Positions 1-6,843 of a DNA stretch of 10,027 bases are shown one piece after another. The notes beneath the pieces were generated by a model. It saw nothing but the letters and a program-made list of their open reading frames with translations. It made no database searches and was not told the origin of the DNA. Numbering within the stretch: position 1 is the first letter of the stretch; each line of letters begins with the position of its first letter. The stretch lies in assembly GCA_030833605.1 (NCBI GenBank), contig JAURGV010000074.1, positions 1 through 10,027 on the forward strand. Direction: 5' to 3'. Both the position numbers and the translations under genes were made by a program. Origin of the DNA: Rhodothermales bacterium (GTDB taxonomy: Bacteria > Bacteroidota > Rhodothermia > Rhodothermales > UBA10348).

Positions 1-1540
1 ATAGGGAGCCTAGGGTGGCGTCTTCGAAGGCCGCAAAAGCCGCATCTTGGGTAAAGGCGCTCAGCGTTTCTTCTCTCGTGAGTCGTTCTTCTGGATACCA
101 ACCCCCTTCCGGAAGCAGATTCTTTGTTTGGCGCGTTACCGAAGCAAAAAAGCCTTCCAGTGGATTGGACTTTTCTACTGGGAAATCTGATCCAAAGGCC
201 AGCGGAATGCCCGCATCCTTCAGTGTGCGCCACGCGTAGGCTCCTTTAATGCGGTGTGCACCCAAGCGGTCTTCAGCCATGTTGAGGTCGCTGGTCGCGT
301 GCGTGGGCTGCATGGACGCAATGATGCCCAAGGCCTTGAAGCGCGGTATTTCTTCCAAGTCAATAATTTGAGTGTGTTCGTCGCGGTGACGGCCCTCTGG
401 TGTAGCTCCAGCGAGCTCATATCCGTCGAGTAATACTTTATTGGCCCGATCACCAATCGCGTGCGTGTTCACTTGGTAGCCACATTCTAAAGCTTTTTGA
501 ACAGTGGCATTAAATTCTTCCAGTGAAGTCCGGATTAGGCCTTGGTTGCCAGGATGATCCGAGTAATCGGCAAGTAACGCCGCTCCACGGCTTCCAAGGG
601 CGCCATCCAATACCAGCTTTACGGAACGAACGGTTAGTTTGTCGCCATAATCTATCAGATGATTTCCACAATAGGTGTCAAACGTTTCCCCGGGGCCCCC
701 AACCATGGCATACATACGCACGGTAAACCGATCTTCATCTATAAAACGCTTGTACCGGTCAATGGTGGCCGAGCCCACTCCAGCATCTTGTATTCCCGTT
801 AAACCCATTTCGGCGGCTTCCTGAAGAGCAAGCTCAAGGGCTCTATCTAAATCTTCCTCGGTAACGCCAGGGGCAACCCGCCCAACGAAGCGCTGTGCGG
901 TGTCCACAAAAACCCCTGTAGGTTCACCCGTTGCATTGCGAATGATAGCTCCCCCTTGCGGGTCTGAAGCGCTCCTGATTTTGTCCATTCCAGCCGCTTC
1001 CAATGCAGCGGTGTTGGCCCACGAGGCATGGCCATCAATCCGGCTTAACCACACTGGGCGCGTTGGAAAAGCTTCGTCTAAATCCTGACGCGTCGGAAAC
1101 TCACGACCCGGCCAAAGGACCTGGTTCCAGCCTCGTCCCTGAATCCACGCGTCATCGGGCAAATTGGCCTCAAATGCCTTCAGTCGAGCAATGACTTCTG
1201 GAATATCTTTGGTGTCCCGTAAGTCTACAAACAGTTTTTCTTGGCCCAATCCCATAAAATGAGCGTGTGCATCGGTGAAGCCTGGCACCACGGCTTTGCC
1301 GCCAGCAGATTTCAACGTCAGTTTAGGAAAAGCCTGTAATACGTCGTCTTCCATTCCAACCATGGCGACTTTGCCGTCCACGACAGCCATTGCTTCGGCA
1401 GTTGGGAAAGTAGGGTCGGCGGTATAGATAATCGCATCCACCAATACATAAGACGTTTCGTCCATTTCAGTAGAAGCGCATCCCGAAAGAAGGACAAAGG
1501 CGCAGGTGAAAGACGCGAGGAAGGAGGAAAATCGATTCAT
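1..1540 (-). CDS. Lipoprotein amidohydrolase, YtcJ-like (amidohydrolase family 3), 3' end outside window
   Basis: About 513 residues are visible. The frame is open from the ATG at 1540 to the left edge, so the C-terminus is missing, probably by some tens of residues, because the visible end (AAFEDATLGSL) normally leads into the closing beta-sandwich. The start gives a lipoprotein signal: Met-Asn-Arg, a hydrophobic stretch, then lipobox LSGC with Cys21. This predicts a lipid-anchored envelope protein. Metal-site motifs of the amidohydrolase superfamily are present in order: DAHAH (His92, His94), VKLVLDG with Lys308 as probable bridging residue, NTHAIGDRA (His360), RDEHTQI (His389) and FGSDFPVE (Asp452). 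QGRGWNQ and GALGSRGA are typical of the YtcJ branch. The family hydrolyses amide or related C-N bonds, but the substrate cannot be read from sequence. No Shine-Dalgarno is visible. It lies 107 nt downstream of dtd, so it may have its own promoter. Class is secure; substrate unknown. Confidence 0.93.
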   Translation of the reverse strand, partial: MNRFSSFLASFTCAFVLLSGCASTEMDETSYVLVDAIIYTADPTFPTAEAMAVVDGKVAMVGMEDDVLQAFPKLTLKSAGGKAVVPGFTDAHAHFMGLGQEKLFVDLRDTKDIPEVIARLKAFEANLPDDAWIQGRGWNQVLWPGREFPTRQDLDEAFPTRPVWLSRIDGHASWANTAALEAAGMDKIRSASDPQGGAIIRNATGEPTGVFVDTAQRFVGRVAPGVTEEDLDRALELALQEAAEMGLTGIQDAGVGSATIDRYKRFIDEDRFTVRMYAMVGGPGETFDTYCGNHLIDYGDKLTVRSVKLVLDGALGSRGAALLADYSDHPGNQGLIRTSLEEFNATVQKALECGYQVNTHAIGDRANKVLLDGYELAGATPEGRHRDEHTQIIDLEEIPRFKALGIIASMQPTHATSDLNMAEDRLGAHRIKGAYAWRTLKDAGIPLAFGSDFPVEKSNPLEGFFASVTRQTKNLLPEGGWYPEERLTREETLSAFTQDAAFAAFEDATLGSL

Positions 1541-1562
1541 AGTAGACAAGAATTAGAAAGAG

Positions 1563-1581
1563 CGTGACATCGAGGGTCACG
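1563..1581. promoter_or_regulatory. Inverted repeat upstream of the amidohydrolase gene
   Basis: CGTGAC and GTCACG form perfect 6-bp arms around a 7-nt spacer, 23-41 nt before the amidohydrolase start codon. No T-run follows on either strand, so it is not an ordinary terminator. It could be an operator for the downstream gene or a 5'-UTR hairpin. It is short enough to be chance. A TTGACA hexamer lies just upstream on the minus strand (1600-1595), but no -10 sits at the proper distance. Confidence 0.3.
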
Positions 1582-1647
1582 GTAGGTCGCGGGATGTCAA
1601 AAATAAGGGGTCGCGATCATTAGTGGAAATGGAAAAGCCACCTATTC

Positions 1648-2106
1648 TTATTTCGAACGTCGTTCAATAGGAAGGGTAACGGGACCCCAATTGATTAGTT
1701 CAACGTCCATCATCGCGCCAAATTCACCGCGTTGCACCGGTTTGCCGAGGTGTTCACCTACGGCGGCACAAAAGGCTTCGTACAGGGGCTCTGCTTTTTC
1801 AGGTCGTGCGGACTCGATAAAGGATGGTCTGTTGCCTTTTTCCGCATTTCCATACAGTGTGAATTGAGACACCACCAAAACGTCTCCACCATACTCGGCC
1901 AGTGAGCAATTCATTTTGTCGTCGGCGTCGGGGAAAATGCGCAAACCCACACATTTTTTACTGAGCCAGTCTACTTCGGCCGGGGTGTCCGTCTCGTGAA
2001 CACCCAAAAGAATAAGCAGGCCCGTATCAATCGACCCCGTTACTCGTGGTGTGGGGTCACAAATAGTCACGCTGGCTTTACGAACTCGTTGGATTAACGC
2101 AATCAT
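1648..2106 (-). CDS. dtd: D-aminoacyl-tRNA deacylase (Dtd)
   Basis: Cytosolic enzyme that hydrolyses the ester bond between a D-amino acid (or glycine) and tRNA, preventing its use in translation. The 152 residues match the usual family length of about 145-155. The N-terminus MIALIQRVRKASVT is canonical. The two active-site motifs are present: SQFTLYG (80-86), and the Gly-Pro motif as NWGPVT (139-144), whose cis-proline loop enforces chirality. Many homologues read NDGPVT, so Trp140 is a variant position. KGNRPSF (90-96) is also conserved. The ATG at 2106 overlaps the rdgB stop by four bases (ATGA). A GAGG seven bases before the ATG lies inside the rdgB codons, so translational coupling is likely. 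The role is certain from motifs. Confidence 0.97.
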   Translation of the reverse strand: MIALIQRVRKASVTICDPTPRVTGSIDTGLLILLGVHETDTPAEVDWLSKKCVGLRIFPDADDKMNCSLAEYGGDVLVVSQFTLYGNAEKGNRPSFIESARPEKAEPLYEAFCAAVGEHLGKPVQRGEFGAMMDVELINWGPVTLPIERRSK

Positions 2107-2714
2107 TGATCACCCTCTACTATGCCAGAGAAATACATAGCAAACCGCTTGAGGGCCCTTGATCGATGAGAGATTTCATTTTTTTCCGAAGCAGCCATTT
2201 CCGCAAACGTCGTGGTGAAACCGTCCGGTATAAAAAGTGAATCGTACCCAAACCCCAAAGACCCTCGTTCTTCCTTGGCAATGGATCCATTGCACACCCC
2301 TTCAAAAAAATAGGTGCCGCTGCGCGAAGCGAACGCAATTACGGTTCTGAATCGGGCGCGCCGGTCGTTCGCACCCTGTAGCATTTGGAGGAGTTTAACG
2401 CGGTTATCCCGATCGTCACAGCTGGGACCAGCAAACCGGGCCGAATGAACGCCCGGCGCGTCGTCCAAAGCGATCACCTCCAAGCCCGTATCATCGGCGA
2501 TGGTGGAATGGCCGGTCACTTTAAACAATGTTTCTGCCTTCTTTGCAGCATTCCCTTCAAGCGTATTTTGGTCTTCATCGACCTCCGGAGCCCCCGGAAA
2601 TGCATCAAGTGACAAGAATTTGACTGGAAGATTAGTCATGATTGCGTGAATTTCTTCCAACTTATGCTTGTTTTTGGTCGAAATGACCACGGTATGGGTG
2701 TTTGGGATGGTCAC
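2103..2714 (-). CDS. rdgB: XTP/dITP pyrophosphatase, RdgB/HAM1 family
   Basis: Hydrolyses (d)ITP, XTP and similar deaminated purine triphosphates to monophosphate and pyrophosphate, keeping them out of DNA and RNA. It is 203 residues, normal for the family. Motifs in order: STKNKHKLEE (12-21, phosphate-binding strand and helix), ADDTGL (73-78, with the catalytic/metal Asp), PGVHSARFAG (87-96), GFGYDSLF (154-161; most homologues have Pro where this has Ser159), KNEISHRSRAL (178-188, base and phosphate contacts). The start is GTG at 2714. A second in-frame GTG at 2690 (residue 9) would give a start closer to the usual family N-terminus, and neither has a clear Shine-Dalgarno, so the exact start is open. 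First gene of a two-gene unit with dtd, divergent from rpsU. Confidence 0.96.
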   Translation of the reverse strand: MTIPNTHTVVISTKNKHKLEEIHAIMTNLPVKFLSLDAFPGAPEVDEDQNTLEGNAAKKAETLFKVTGHSTIADDTGLEVIALDDAPGVHSARFAGPSCDDRDNRVKLLQMLQGANDRRARFRTVIAFASRSGTYFFEGVCNGSIAKEERGSLGFGYDSLFIPDGFTTTFAEMAASEKNEISHRSRALKRFAMYFSGIVEGDQ

Positions 2715-2746
2715 AATAGTTGCGTTCTATTATCTAAATGGTTTAA

Positions 2747-2752
2747 ATTATA
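2747..2752 (-). promoter_or_regulatory. Candidate -10 element for rdgB-dtd in the AT-rich divergent spacer
   Basis: On the minus strand this reads TATAAT, a perfect sigma-70-type -10, placing transcription start near 2740 and a 5' UTR of roughly 25 nt before the rdgB GTG. The best -35 partner is poor: TTAAAA at 2773-2768, spacing 15. On the plus strand the overlapping TATAAG (2749-2754) could serve rpsU, again without a good -35. The whole spacer 2715-2793 is strongly AT-rich, as expected for a divergent promoter region. No Bacteroidota TAnnTTTG box was found. Confidence 0.35.
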
Positions 2753-2773
2753 AGGCTATTTCGAAAATTTTAA

Positions 2774-2786
2774 CACTCCAGGAGTG
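2774..2786 (+). promoter_or_regulatory. rpsU Shine-Dalgarno inside a small palindrome
   Basis: CACTCC, A, GGAGTG form a near-perfect dyad. The Shine-Dalgarno AGGAG (2780-2784) lies nine bases before the GTG start and is contained in the 3' arm and centre. In RNA it could fold as CACUC-CAG-GAGUG, a 5-bp stem with a 3-nt loop that would partly cover the ribosome-binding site. The Shine-Dalgarno itself fixes the GTG at 2794 as start. Whether the hairpin regulates anything is inference. Confidence 0.5.
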
Positions 2787-2793
2787 ATCTAAC

Positions 2794-2985
2794 GTGCCAG
2801 TAGGGATTAAAGTAAGGGATAACGAGTCTATTGACCGCGCGCTGCGCAGATTTAAACGCGCCGTAAACCGTAGTCGTATATTGCGTATTTTCAGAGGAAA
2901 CATGGCTTTTGTTAAGCCTTCAGAAGAACGCCGTTTAGAGCGCGAGAAAGCAGCACGCAACTCTCGTCGTCGCCCTCGTTACTAG
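2794..2985 (+). CDS. rpsU: 30S ribosomal protein bS21
   Basis: Small, very basic ribosomal protein of 63 residues bound near the 3' end of 16S rRNA on the 30S platform. The N-terminal half (PVGIKVRDNESIDRALRRFKR) has the typical S21 pattern of a beta strand followed by a helix. The tail is rich in Arg/Lys and ends PRY. The start is GTG, supported by the AGGAG nine bases upstream and because the next residue Pro begins the conserved strand. It is the only plus-strand gene in the window, monocistronic here, with a strong terminator about 110 bases downstream. In studied Bacteroidota, bS21 helps to hide the anti-Shine-Dalgarno and its own mRNA keeps a strong Shine-Dalgarno; the arrangement here fits that. 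Confidence 0.95.
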   Translation: MPVGIKVRDNESIDRALRRFKRAVNRSRILRIFRGNMAFVKPSEERRLEREKAARNSRRRPRY

Positions 2986-3026
2986 GAACTCCAGTCGGAT
3001 CTTAGTCCGAACATTTATTTAGCGTC

Positions 3027-3055
3027 TTTTCGACTCCCCCCGACTCGTGTATTAT
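3027..3055 (+). promoter_or_regulatory. Possible internal promoter before the terminator
   Basis: TATTAT (3050-3055) matches the -10 consensus at five of six bases. Upstream, TTTTCG (3027-3032) with a 17-base spacer, or TTTCGA (3028-3033) with 16, would be the -35, but both are poor matches. Transcription would start near 3062 and end at the terminator about 70 bases later, giving a short structured RNA. It may equally be a chance AT patch in the rpsU 3' UTR. Confidence 0.2.
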
Positions 3056-3073
3056 AGCACAAGTTCGTCGATT

Positions 3074-3083
3074 TGATGCATCA
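3074..3083. promoter_or_regulatory. Perfect 10-bp palindrome
   Basis: TGATGCATCA reads identically on both strands and lies ten bases before the terminator stem. It could be a protein-binding site, but no neighbouring promoter of quality is seen, so the role is unknown. Confidence 0.2.
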
Positions 3084-3092
3084 GAGAGGCAT

Positions 3093-3135
3093 AAGCGGGT
3101 GCGCCCATTCTGGGCGCACCCGCTTTCTATTTTTT
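3093..3135 (+). terminator. Strong rho-independent terminator of rpsU
   Basis: A perfect 14-bp GC-rich stem (AAGCGGGTGCGCCC with its complement, 3093-3106 and 3112-3125) closes a 5-nt loop ATTCT. It is followed on the plus strand by the U-rich tract TCTATTTTTT (3126-3135). On the minus strand the stem is followed by TATGCCTCTCTG, a poor U-tract, so termination of kgd from the other side would be weaker, though the stem may still act on both strands. Confidence 0.92.
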
Positions 3136-3138
3136 AGA

Positions 3139-3173
3139 CCGTACCGCCTTGTCCCAGTATCACCCGTACCGCC
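3139..3173. repeat. Two direct copies of a 10-bp sequence
   Basis: CCGTACCGCC occurs at 3139-3148 and again at 3164-3173, a spacing of 25 bases, directly after the kgd stop on the minus strand. No function is apparent. It could be the remains of a local duplication. Confidence 0.5.
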
Positions 3174-3195
3174 AGGCGATTCGCGAAAGCAGCAG

Positions 3196-6100
3196 TTATT
3201 TAGCGAGTAACGCTTCGACAATCGCGGCCTGTTCGGCTTGATGCACAAGCGCACTGCCCGTTGACGTACTTGCAGAAGCTTTTCTTCCAACGTAACGAAT
3301 CGTTTTAACGGAAGACTTCGACGCCTCGAGTGCTTGTTCAAAAAACTCGCGAGCGAATTTCCATGCGCCCATGTTGGCGGGTTCTTCCTGTGCCCAAACA
3401 ACCTCTGGTGCAGAAGCAAACCGGTTCAACTCTGCCACGACTTCCTCGGAAGGAAACGGATACATTTGCTCTAGGCGCGTAACCGCGATTTCGTTTTGTA
3501 GTCCCGATTGCTCCAATTCTGCCGCCAGATCATAGTACAGTTTGCCGCTACAGAAAATGTGGCGACGAACGGCCGATGCATCATGGGAAGGAATGACTTC
3601 TTGGAAGGCCCCTCCATAGAGCTCTTCGGGTGTTGAAATGACCGCCGGATGCCGCAGCAAGCTCTTCGGAGACATGACCACAAGCGGTTTTCTGATTTCG
3701 CTGTTGGCTTGACGTCTCAGACCATGAAACATGTTGGCTGGTGTGGTGAAGGAGCAAACAATCATGTTGTTCTCTGCACACAACTGTAGGAAACGCTCCA
3801 ATCTTGCCGACGAATGCTCTGGGCCTTGTCCTTCAAATCCGTGCGGAAGCAGCAGGACCAAACTACTTTTTTGCCCCCATTTTTCTTCGGCTGCCGATAA
3901 AAACTGGTCATATACAATTTGAGCTCCGTTCGCGAAGTCTCCAAATTGAGCTTCCCACACAACTAGGGCGTTGGGTTGGGCAACCGAATAGCCATATTCA
4001 AACCCACAAACCGCATATTCCGACAACAAGGAATCGAAAATGAACAGATGCTCCTGCTTTTCCTGGATGTGGTTTAGGGGTATGTACTCGCTTCCTGTCT
4101 TCTGATCGTACAACACCGCATGGCGATGGCTAAAAGTACCTCGCCGTGAGTCCTGTCCACTTACGCGAACCTTGGTGTTCTCAACCAAAATGGTCCCGAA
4201 GGCCAATGCTTCAGCAAATCCCCAATCGATTCGTTTTTCTTCGAAGTACAGTTTTTCTCGCTTCGAGAACTGCCGCTCCAGTTTATTGTGGATGGCAAAC
4301 GACTCGGGAATGGAGTTCAACGCTTTCACTACGGCGGCAAGGTCGGCTTCAGAAGCAGCCGTTTTCACTTTAAGAAGTGGCTTTATCTCCTTGTCCTGCA
4401 ACACGTTAGACAAAACAGGCTTTACAGCATCTTCCGAAAGTTCTTTGGTCCGATCGAAAGCGTCCTGAAGGCGTGAACGGTAGTCGTCCAGCAGACTCTC
4501 AGCACTTTCGGGCGTCATTTCGCCCCTTCTTAAAAGAAGTTCGGTATACAACTTCCGAGGTGAACGCTTAGCCTCAATTTTCTGATACAGCAGCGGCTGG
4601 GTATATGTTGGTTCGTCGCCTTCGTTATGACCGCGGACCCGGTAGCTCAACATATCGATGACCACATCTTTGTTGAACATCTGTCGGTAGTCAAGCGCCA
4701 AACGAGCTACACGCATACACGCTTCAGGGTCATCTCCATTGACGTGAAAGATGGGAGCCTGAATCATGCGGGCACTATCGGTCGCATAGGTCGAACTGCG
4801 GGCATCCGCTGGGCCGGTCGTAAACCCAATTTGGTTATTGATAACGATATGAATGGTCCCGCCGGTACGATATCCTGGAAGTTGGCTCAGGTGTAACGTT
4901 TCCGCAACTACGCCTTGACCTGCGAACGCCGCATCCCCGTGAATCAAGATCGGAATAACCGAATCGAGATAATCGTTATCGGGATTATCTGGGCTATTCC
5001 GGCGGGCCTCCTGTTTGGCTCTAACCATGCCCTCAACGACGGGGTTCACGGCCTCGAGGTGACTTGGATTGGAGGCCAGCGCAATATTTACACTTCGGCC
5101 ATCCGGCGAATTATGAACACTAGTCGATCCCAAATGGTACTTCACATCGCCCGATCCCTGGGTCGTGTTGGGATCAATGTTGCCTTCAAACTCCGAGAAA
5201 ATAACTTCGTAGGGTTTGTTCATGATGTTGGCCAACAGGTTCAAACGTCCCCTGTGCGCCATTCCCATGACCACTTCATCCACTCCTTTTTCAGCCGCAT
5301 CCGATAAAATGCGGTCCAACATCGGGATAATGGTTTCCGATCCTTCTAACGAAAATCGTTTATGGCCGATATACTTGGTGTGGAGGAACGTTTCAAATGC
5401 TTCGGCTGCATTCAACTTCTCCAGCATCCGCCTTTTTTCGTTGTCGGTGATGGTAAATTCTGTGCCGTTAGGTTCAATCCGATTCGCAATCCATCTTTTT
5501 TCTTCCACGGAAGAAATATGCATAAACTCGGTTCCAATCTGGCGCGTGTAGGTTCGTCTGAGAATGTCCACAATGTCGCGAAGAGGCAATAAATCTTTAC
5601 CTCCAAGCCCGCCGGTAACGAATTCGCGATCCAAATCCCAAATGGTCAGGCCATAGGTCGCCGGGTCTAACTCTGGATGATATTCCCAATCGTACCCTAA
5701 TGGATTGATGTCAGCCTGCAAGTGTCCTCTAACCCGGTATGCACGGATTAACTGTAGAACACTGGCTTCTTTCTGGATAACATCGACTTCCGACATATAG
5801 CCGTACGTTCCAACGCGTGGCGTAGAGTCGGTCGAGAGGGTCCAAGGTTGATAGGGAATGTTCAGGTCACTGAATATTTCCTGGAAAAAATTATGCTCGC
5901 CTCGTAACAGCGCATCGATGTGGGCAAGAAAAGCGCCACTTTCTGCCCCTTGAATCACCCGATGATCGTAGGTCGAGGTGATGGTCATGATTTGCGAAAT
6001 CCCCGTTTTGCTAATCATTTCCGGAGGAAACGCATAATATTCTGTCGGGTATCCGATTGAACCCACACCCACAATCACTCCTTGACCATTCATAAGCCTA

Positions 6101-6843
6101 GGAACGCTCAGATTGGTTCCAATCATTCCGGGGTTGGTCAACGTAGCCGTCGTTTGCTGAAAATCGGAAATTTCCAATTTGTTATCGCGGGCTCGGCGGA
6201 TCAGGTCGTTGTACGTACCCAGCAACTGGGCAAAATTCAGTTGGTCGGCCGACTTAATGTTCGGTACCAAAAGGGTGCGTTTCCCACGACGCTCCATGTC
6301 GATCGCTAAACCGAAGTTGACCGCATGAGGGACCACATGGATATGTCCTTCATCCTCATATCGGTACGTCGTATTCAGGGAAGGATACTCCTTCAGCGCT
6401 TTGATAATGGCCCAAGCGATGATGTGAGTAAAGGAAACCTTGTTTCCCCCAACCATGCGCTGGTGCTCATTGATCAACGTCCTGTTTTCAGCCATAAGCT
6501 TCACAGGCACCGTACGAACCGAAGTGGCCGTTGGAACGCCCAAGCTGGCTTCCATATTCTCCACGACCTTCGCTCCAGCACCTCGGATCGGTTCTTTGGT
6601 GAACCAGTCTTCCACCTGTTCTGGCGTCGTCGACGTTTTGGCCTCAGGGCTCTGTGGGCTCTGTACGCTCTGCGGCGCTTGAACGGGGTGCGCAGTTCTA
6701 GCTTCCGAAGCCGCTACAAACCCTTGATCGGGTCTGAAGTCTTGGAAAAACTCTTTCCAACTCTCACTTACGCTTTCTGGGTTGTCCAGATATTGGCGGT
6801 AGAGTTCTTCGATGTAGCCTGTGTTGAAACCGAGATTACTCAC
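3196..6843 (-). CDS. kgd: Multifunctional 2-oxoglutarate dehydrogenase E1 / decarboxylase with fused E2 succinyltransferase domain
   Basis: TCA-cycle enzyme: thiamine-dependent decarboxylation of 2-oxoglutarate, with an acyltransferase domain on the same chain. Length 1215 residues is close to the mycobacterial Kgd/OdhA type and well above stand-alone SucA (about 930). Order: E1 N-terminal segment (about 8-37, YIEELYRQYLDNPES), Pro/Gln/Ser linker (about 38-85), E2 catalytic domain (about 86-330) with TYDHRVIQG holding His294, then the E1 domain. In E1: GTEFMHI (437-443), MAHRGRLNLLAN (528-539, His530), SNPSHLEAVNP (591-601, His595), thiamine/Mg motif GDAAFAGQG (636-644) to NNQIGFTT (669-676), GHNEGDEP (738-745), SHRHAVLYDQ (905-914), QEEPANMGAW (1152-1161). 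No lipoyl domain is visible, so the lipoylated partner must come from another protein. GTG start with no clear Shine-Dalgarno; chosen because the conserved N-terminal segment follows at once. Stop TAA. Confidence 0.96.
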   Translation of the reverse strand: MSNLGFNTGYIEELYRQYLDNPESVSESWKEFFQDFRPDQGFVAASEARTAHPVQAPQSVQSPQSPEAKTSTTPEQVEDWFTKEPIRGAGAKVVENMEASLGVPTATSVRTVPVKLMAENRTLINEHQRMVGGNKVSFTHIIAWAIIKALKEYPSLNTTYRYEDEGHIHVVPHAVNFGLAIDMERRGKRTLLVPNIKSADQLNFAQLLGTYNDLIRRARDNKLEISDFQQTTATLTNPGMIGTNLSVPRLMNGQGVIVGVGSIGYPTEYYAFPPEMISKTGISQIMTITSTYDHRVIQGAESGAFLAHIDALLRGEHNFFQEIFSDLNIPYQPWTLSTDSTPRVGTYGYMSEVDVIQKEASVLQLIRAYRVRGHLQADINPLGYDWEYHPELDPATYGLTIWDLDREFVTGGLGGKDLLPLRDIVDILRRTYTRQIGTEFMHISSVEEKRWIANRIEPNGTEFTITDNEKRRMLEKLNAAEAFETFLHTKYIGHKRFSLEGSETIIPMLDRILSDAAEKGVDEVVMGMAHRGRLNLLANIMNKPYEVIFSEFEGNIDPNTTQGSGDVKYHLGSTSVHNSPDGRSVNIALASNPSHLEAVNPVVEGMVRAKQEARRNSPDNPDNDYLDSVIPILIHGDAAFAGQGVVAETLHLSQLPGYRTGGTIHIVINNQIGFTTGPADARSSTYATDSARMIQAPIFHVNGDDPEACMRVARLALDYRQMFNKDVVIDMLSYRVRGHNEGDEPTYTQPLLYQKIEAKRSPRKLYTELLLRRGEMTPESAESLLDDYRSRLQDAFDRTKELSEDAVKPVLSNVLQDKEIKPLLKVKTAASEADLAAVVKALNSIPESFAIHNKLERQFSKREKLYFEEKRIDWGFAEALAFGTILVENTKVRVSGQDSRRGTFSHRHAVLYDQKTGSEYIPLNHIQEKQEHLFIFDSLLSEYAVCGFEYGYSVAQPNALVVWEAQFGDFANGAQIVYDQFLSAAEEKWGQKSSLVLLLPHGFEGQGPEHSSARLERFLQLCAENNMIVCSFTTPANMFHGLRRQANSEIRKPLVVMSPKSLLRHPAVISTPEELYGGAFQEVIPSHDASAVRRHIFCSGKLYYDLAAELEQSGLQNEIAVTRLEQMYPFPSEEVVAELNRFASAPEVVWAQEEPANMGAWKFAREFFEQALEASKSSVKTIRYVGRKASASTSTGSALVHQAEQAAIVEALLAK
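6646..6672 (-). repeat. Three 9-bp tandem repeats coding for the Kgd linker
   Basis: On the minus strand the unit CAGAGCNNN occurs three times in tandem (CAGAGCGTA, CAGAGCCCA, CAGAGCCCT), coding Gln-Ser-Val, Gln-Ser-Pro, Gln-Ser-Pro at about residues 58-66. It lies in the low-complexity linker between the E1 N-terminal segment and the E2 domain. Such in-frame repeats can change copy number without breaking the protein. Confidence 0.8.

Larger units (their letters stand above)
2986..3195. other. Convergent spacer between rpsU and kgd
   Basis: The 210-base region has no credible gene. From left to right it holds: a 5-bp hairpin with arms TCGGA/TCCGA (2995-3010); two CGACTC copies ten bases apart (3031 and 3041) just before a TATTAT box; a 10-bp palindrome (3074-3083); the strong terminator (3093-3135); and two copies of CCGTACCGCC (3139-3148, 3164-3173) close to the kgd stop codon. 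A TTCGCGAA palindrome spans 3180-3187. Confidence 0.6.

Noticed and set aside
1595..1600. TTGACA on the minus strand, as a promoter for the amidohydrolase
   Set aside because: The hexamer is perfect, but the sequence 15-19 bases downstream has no -10 resemblance.
2748..2960. Minus-strand frame opposite rpsU
   Set aside because: Arg/Ser-rich translation is the mirror of the basic bS21 codons.
3081..3419. Minus-strand frame of 112 codons overlapping the kgd C-terminus and the terminator
   Set aside because: Runs through the perfect terminator stem and the conserved kgd end in another frame.
4915..5307. Open frame of 130 codons on the plus strand
   Set aside because: Antisense to the E1 domain of kgd; no ribosome-binding site or known motif.
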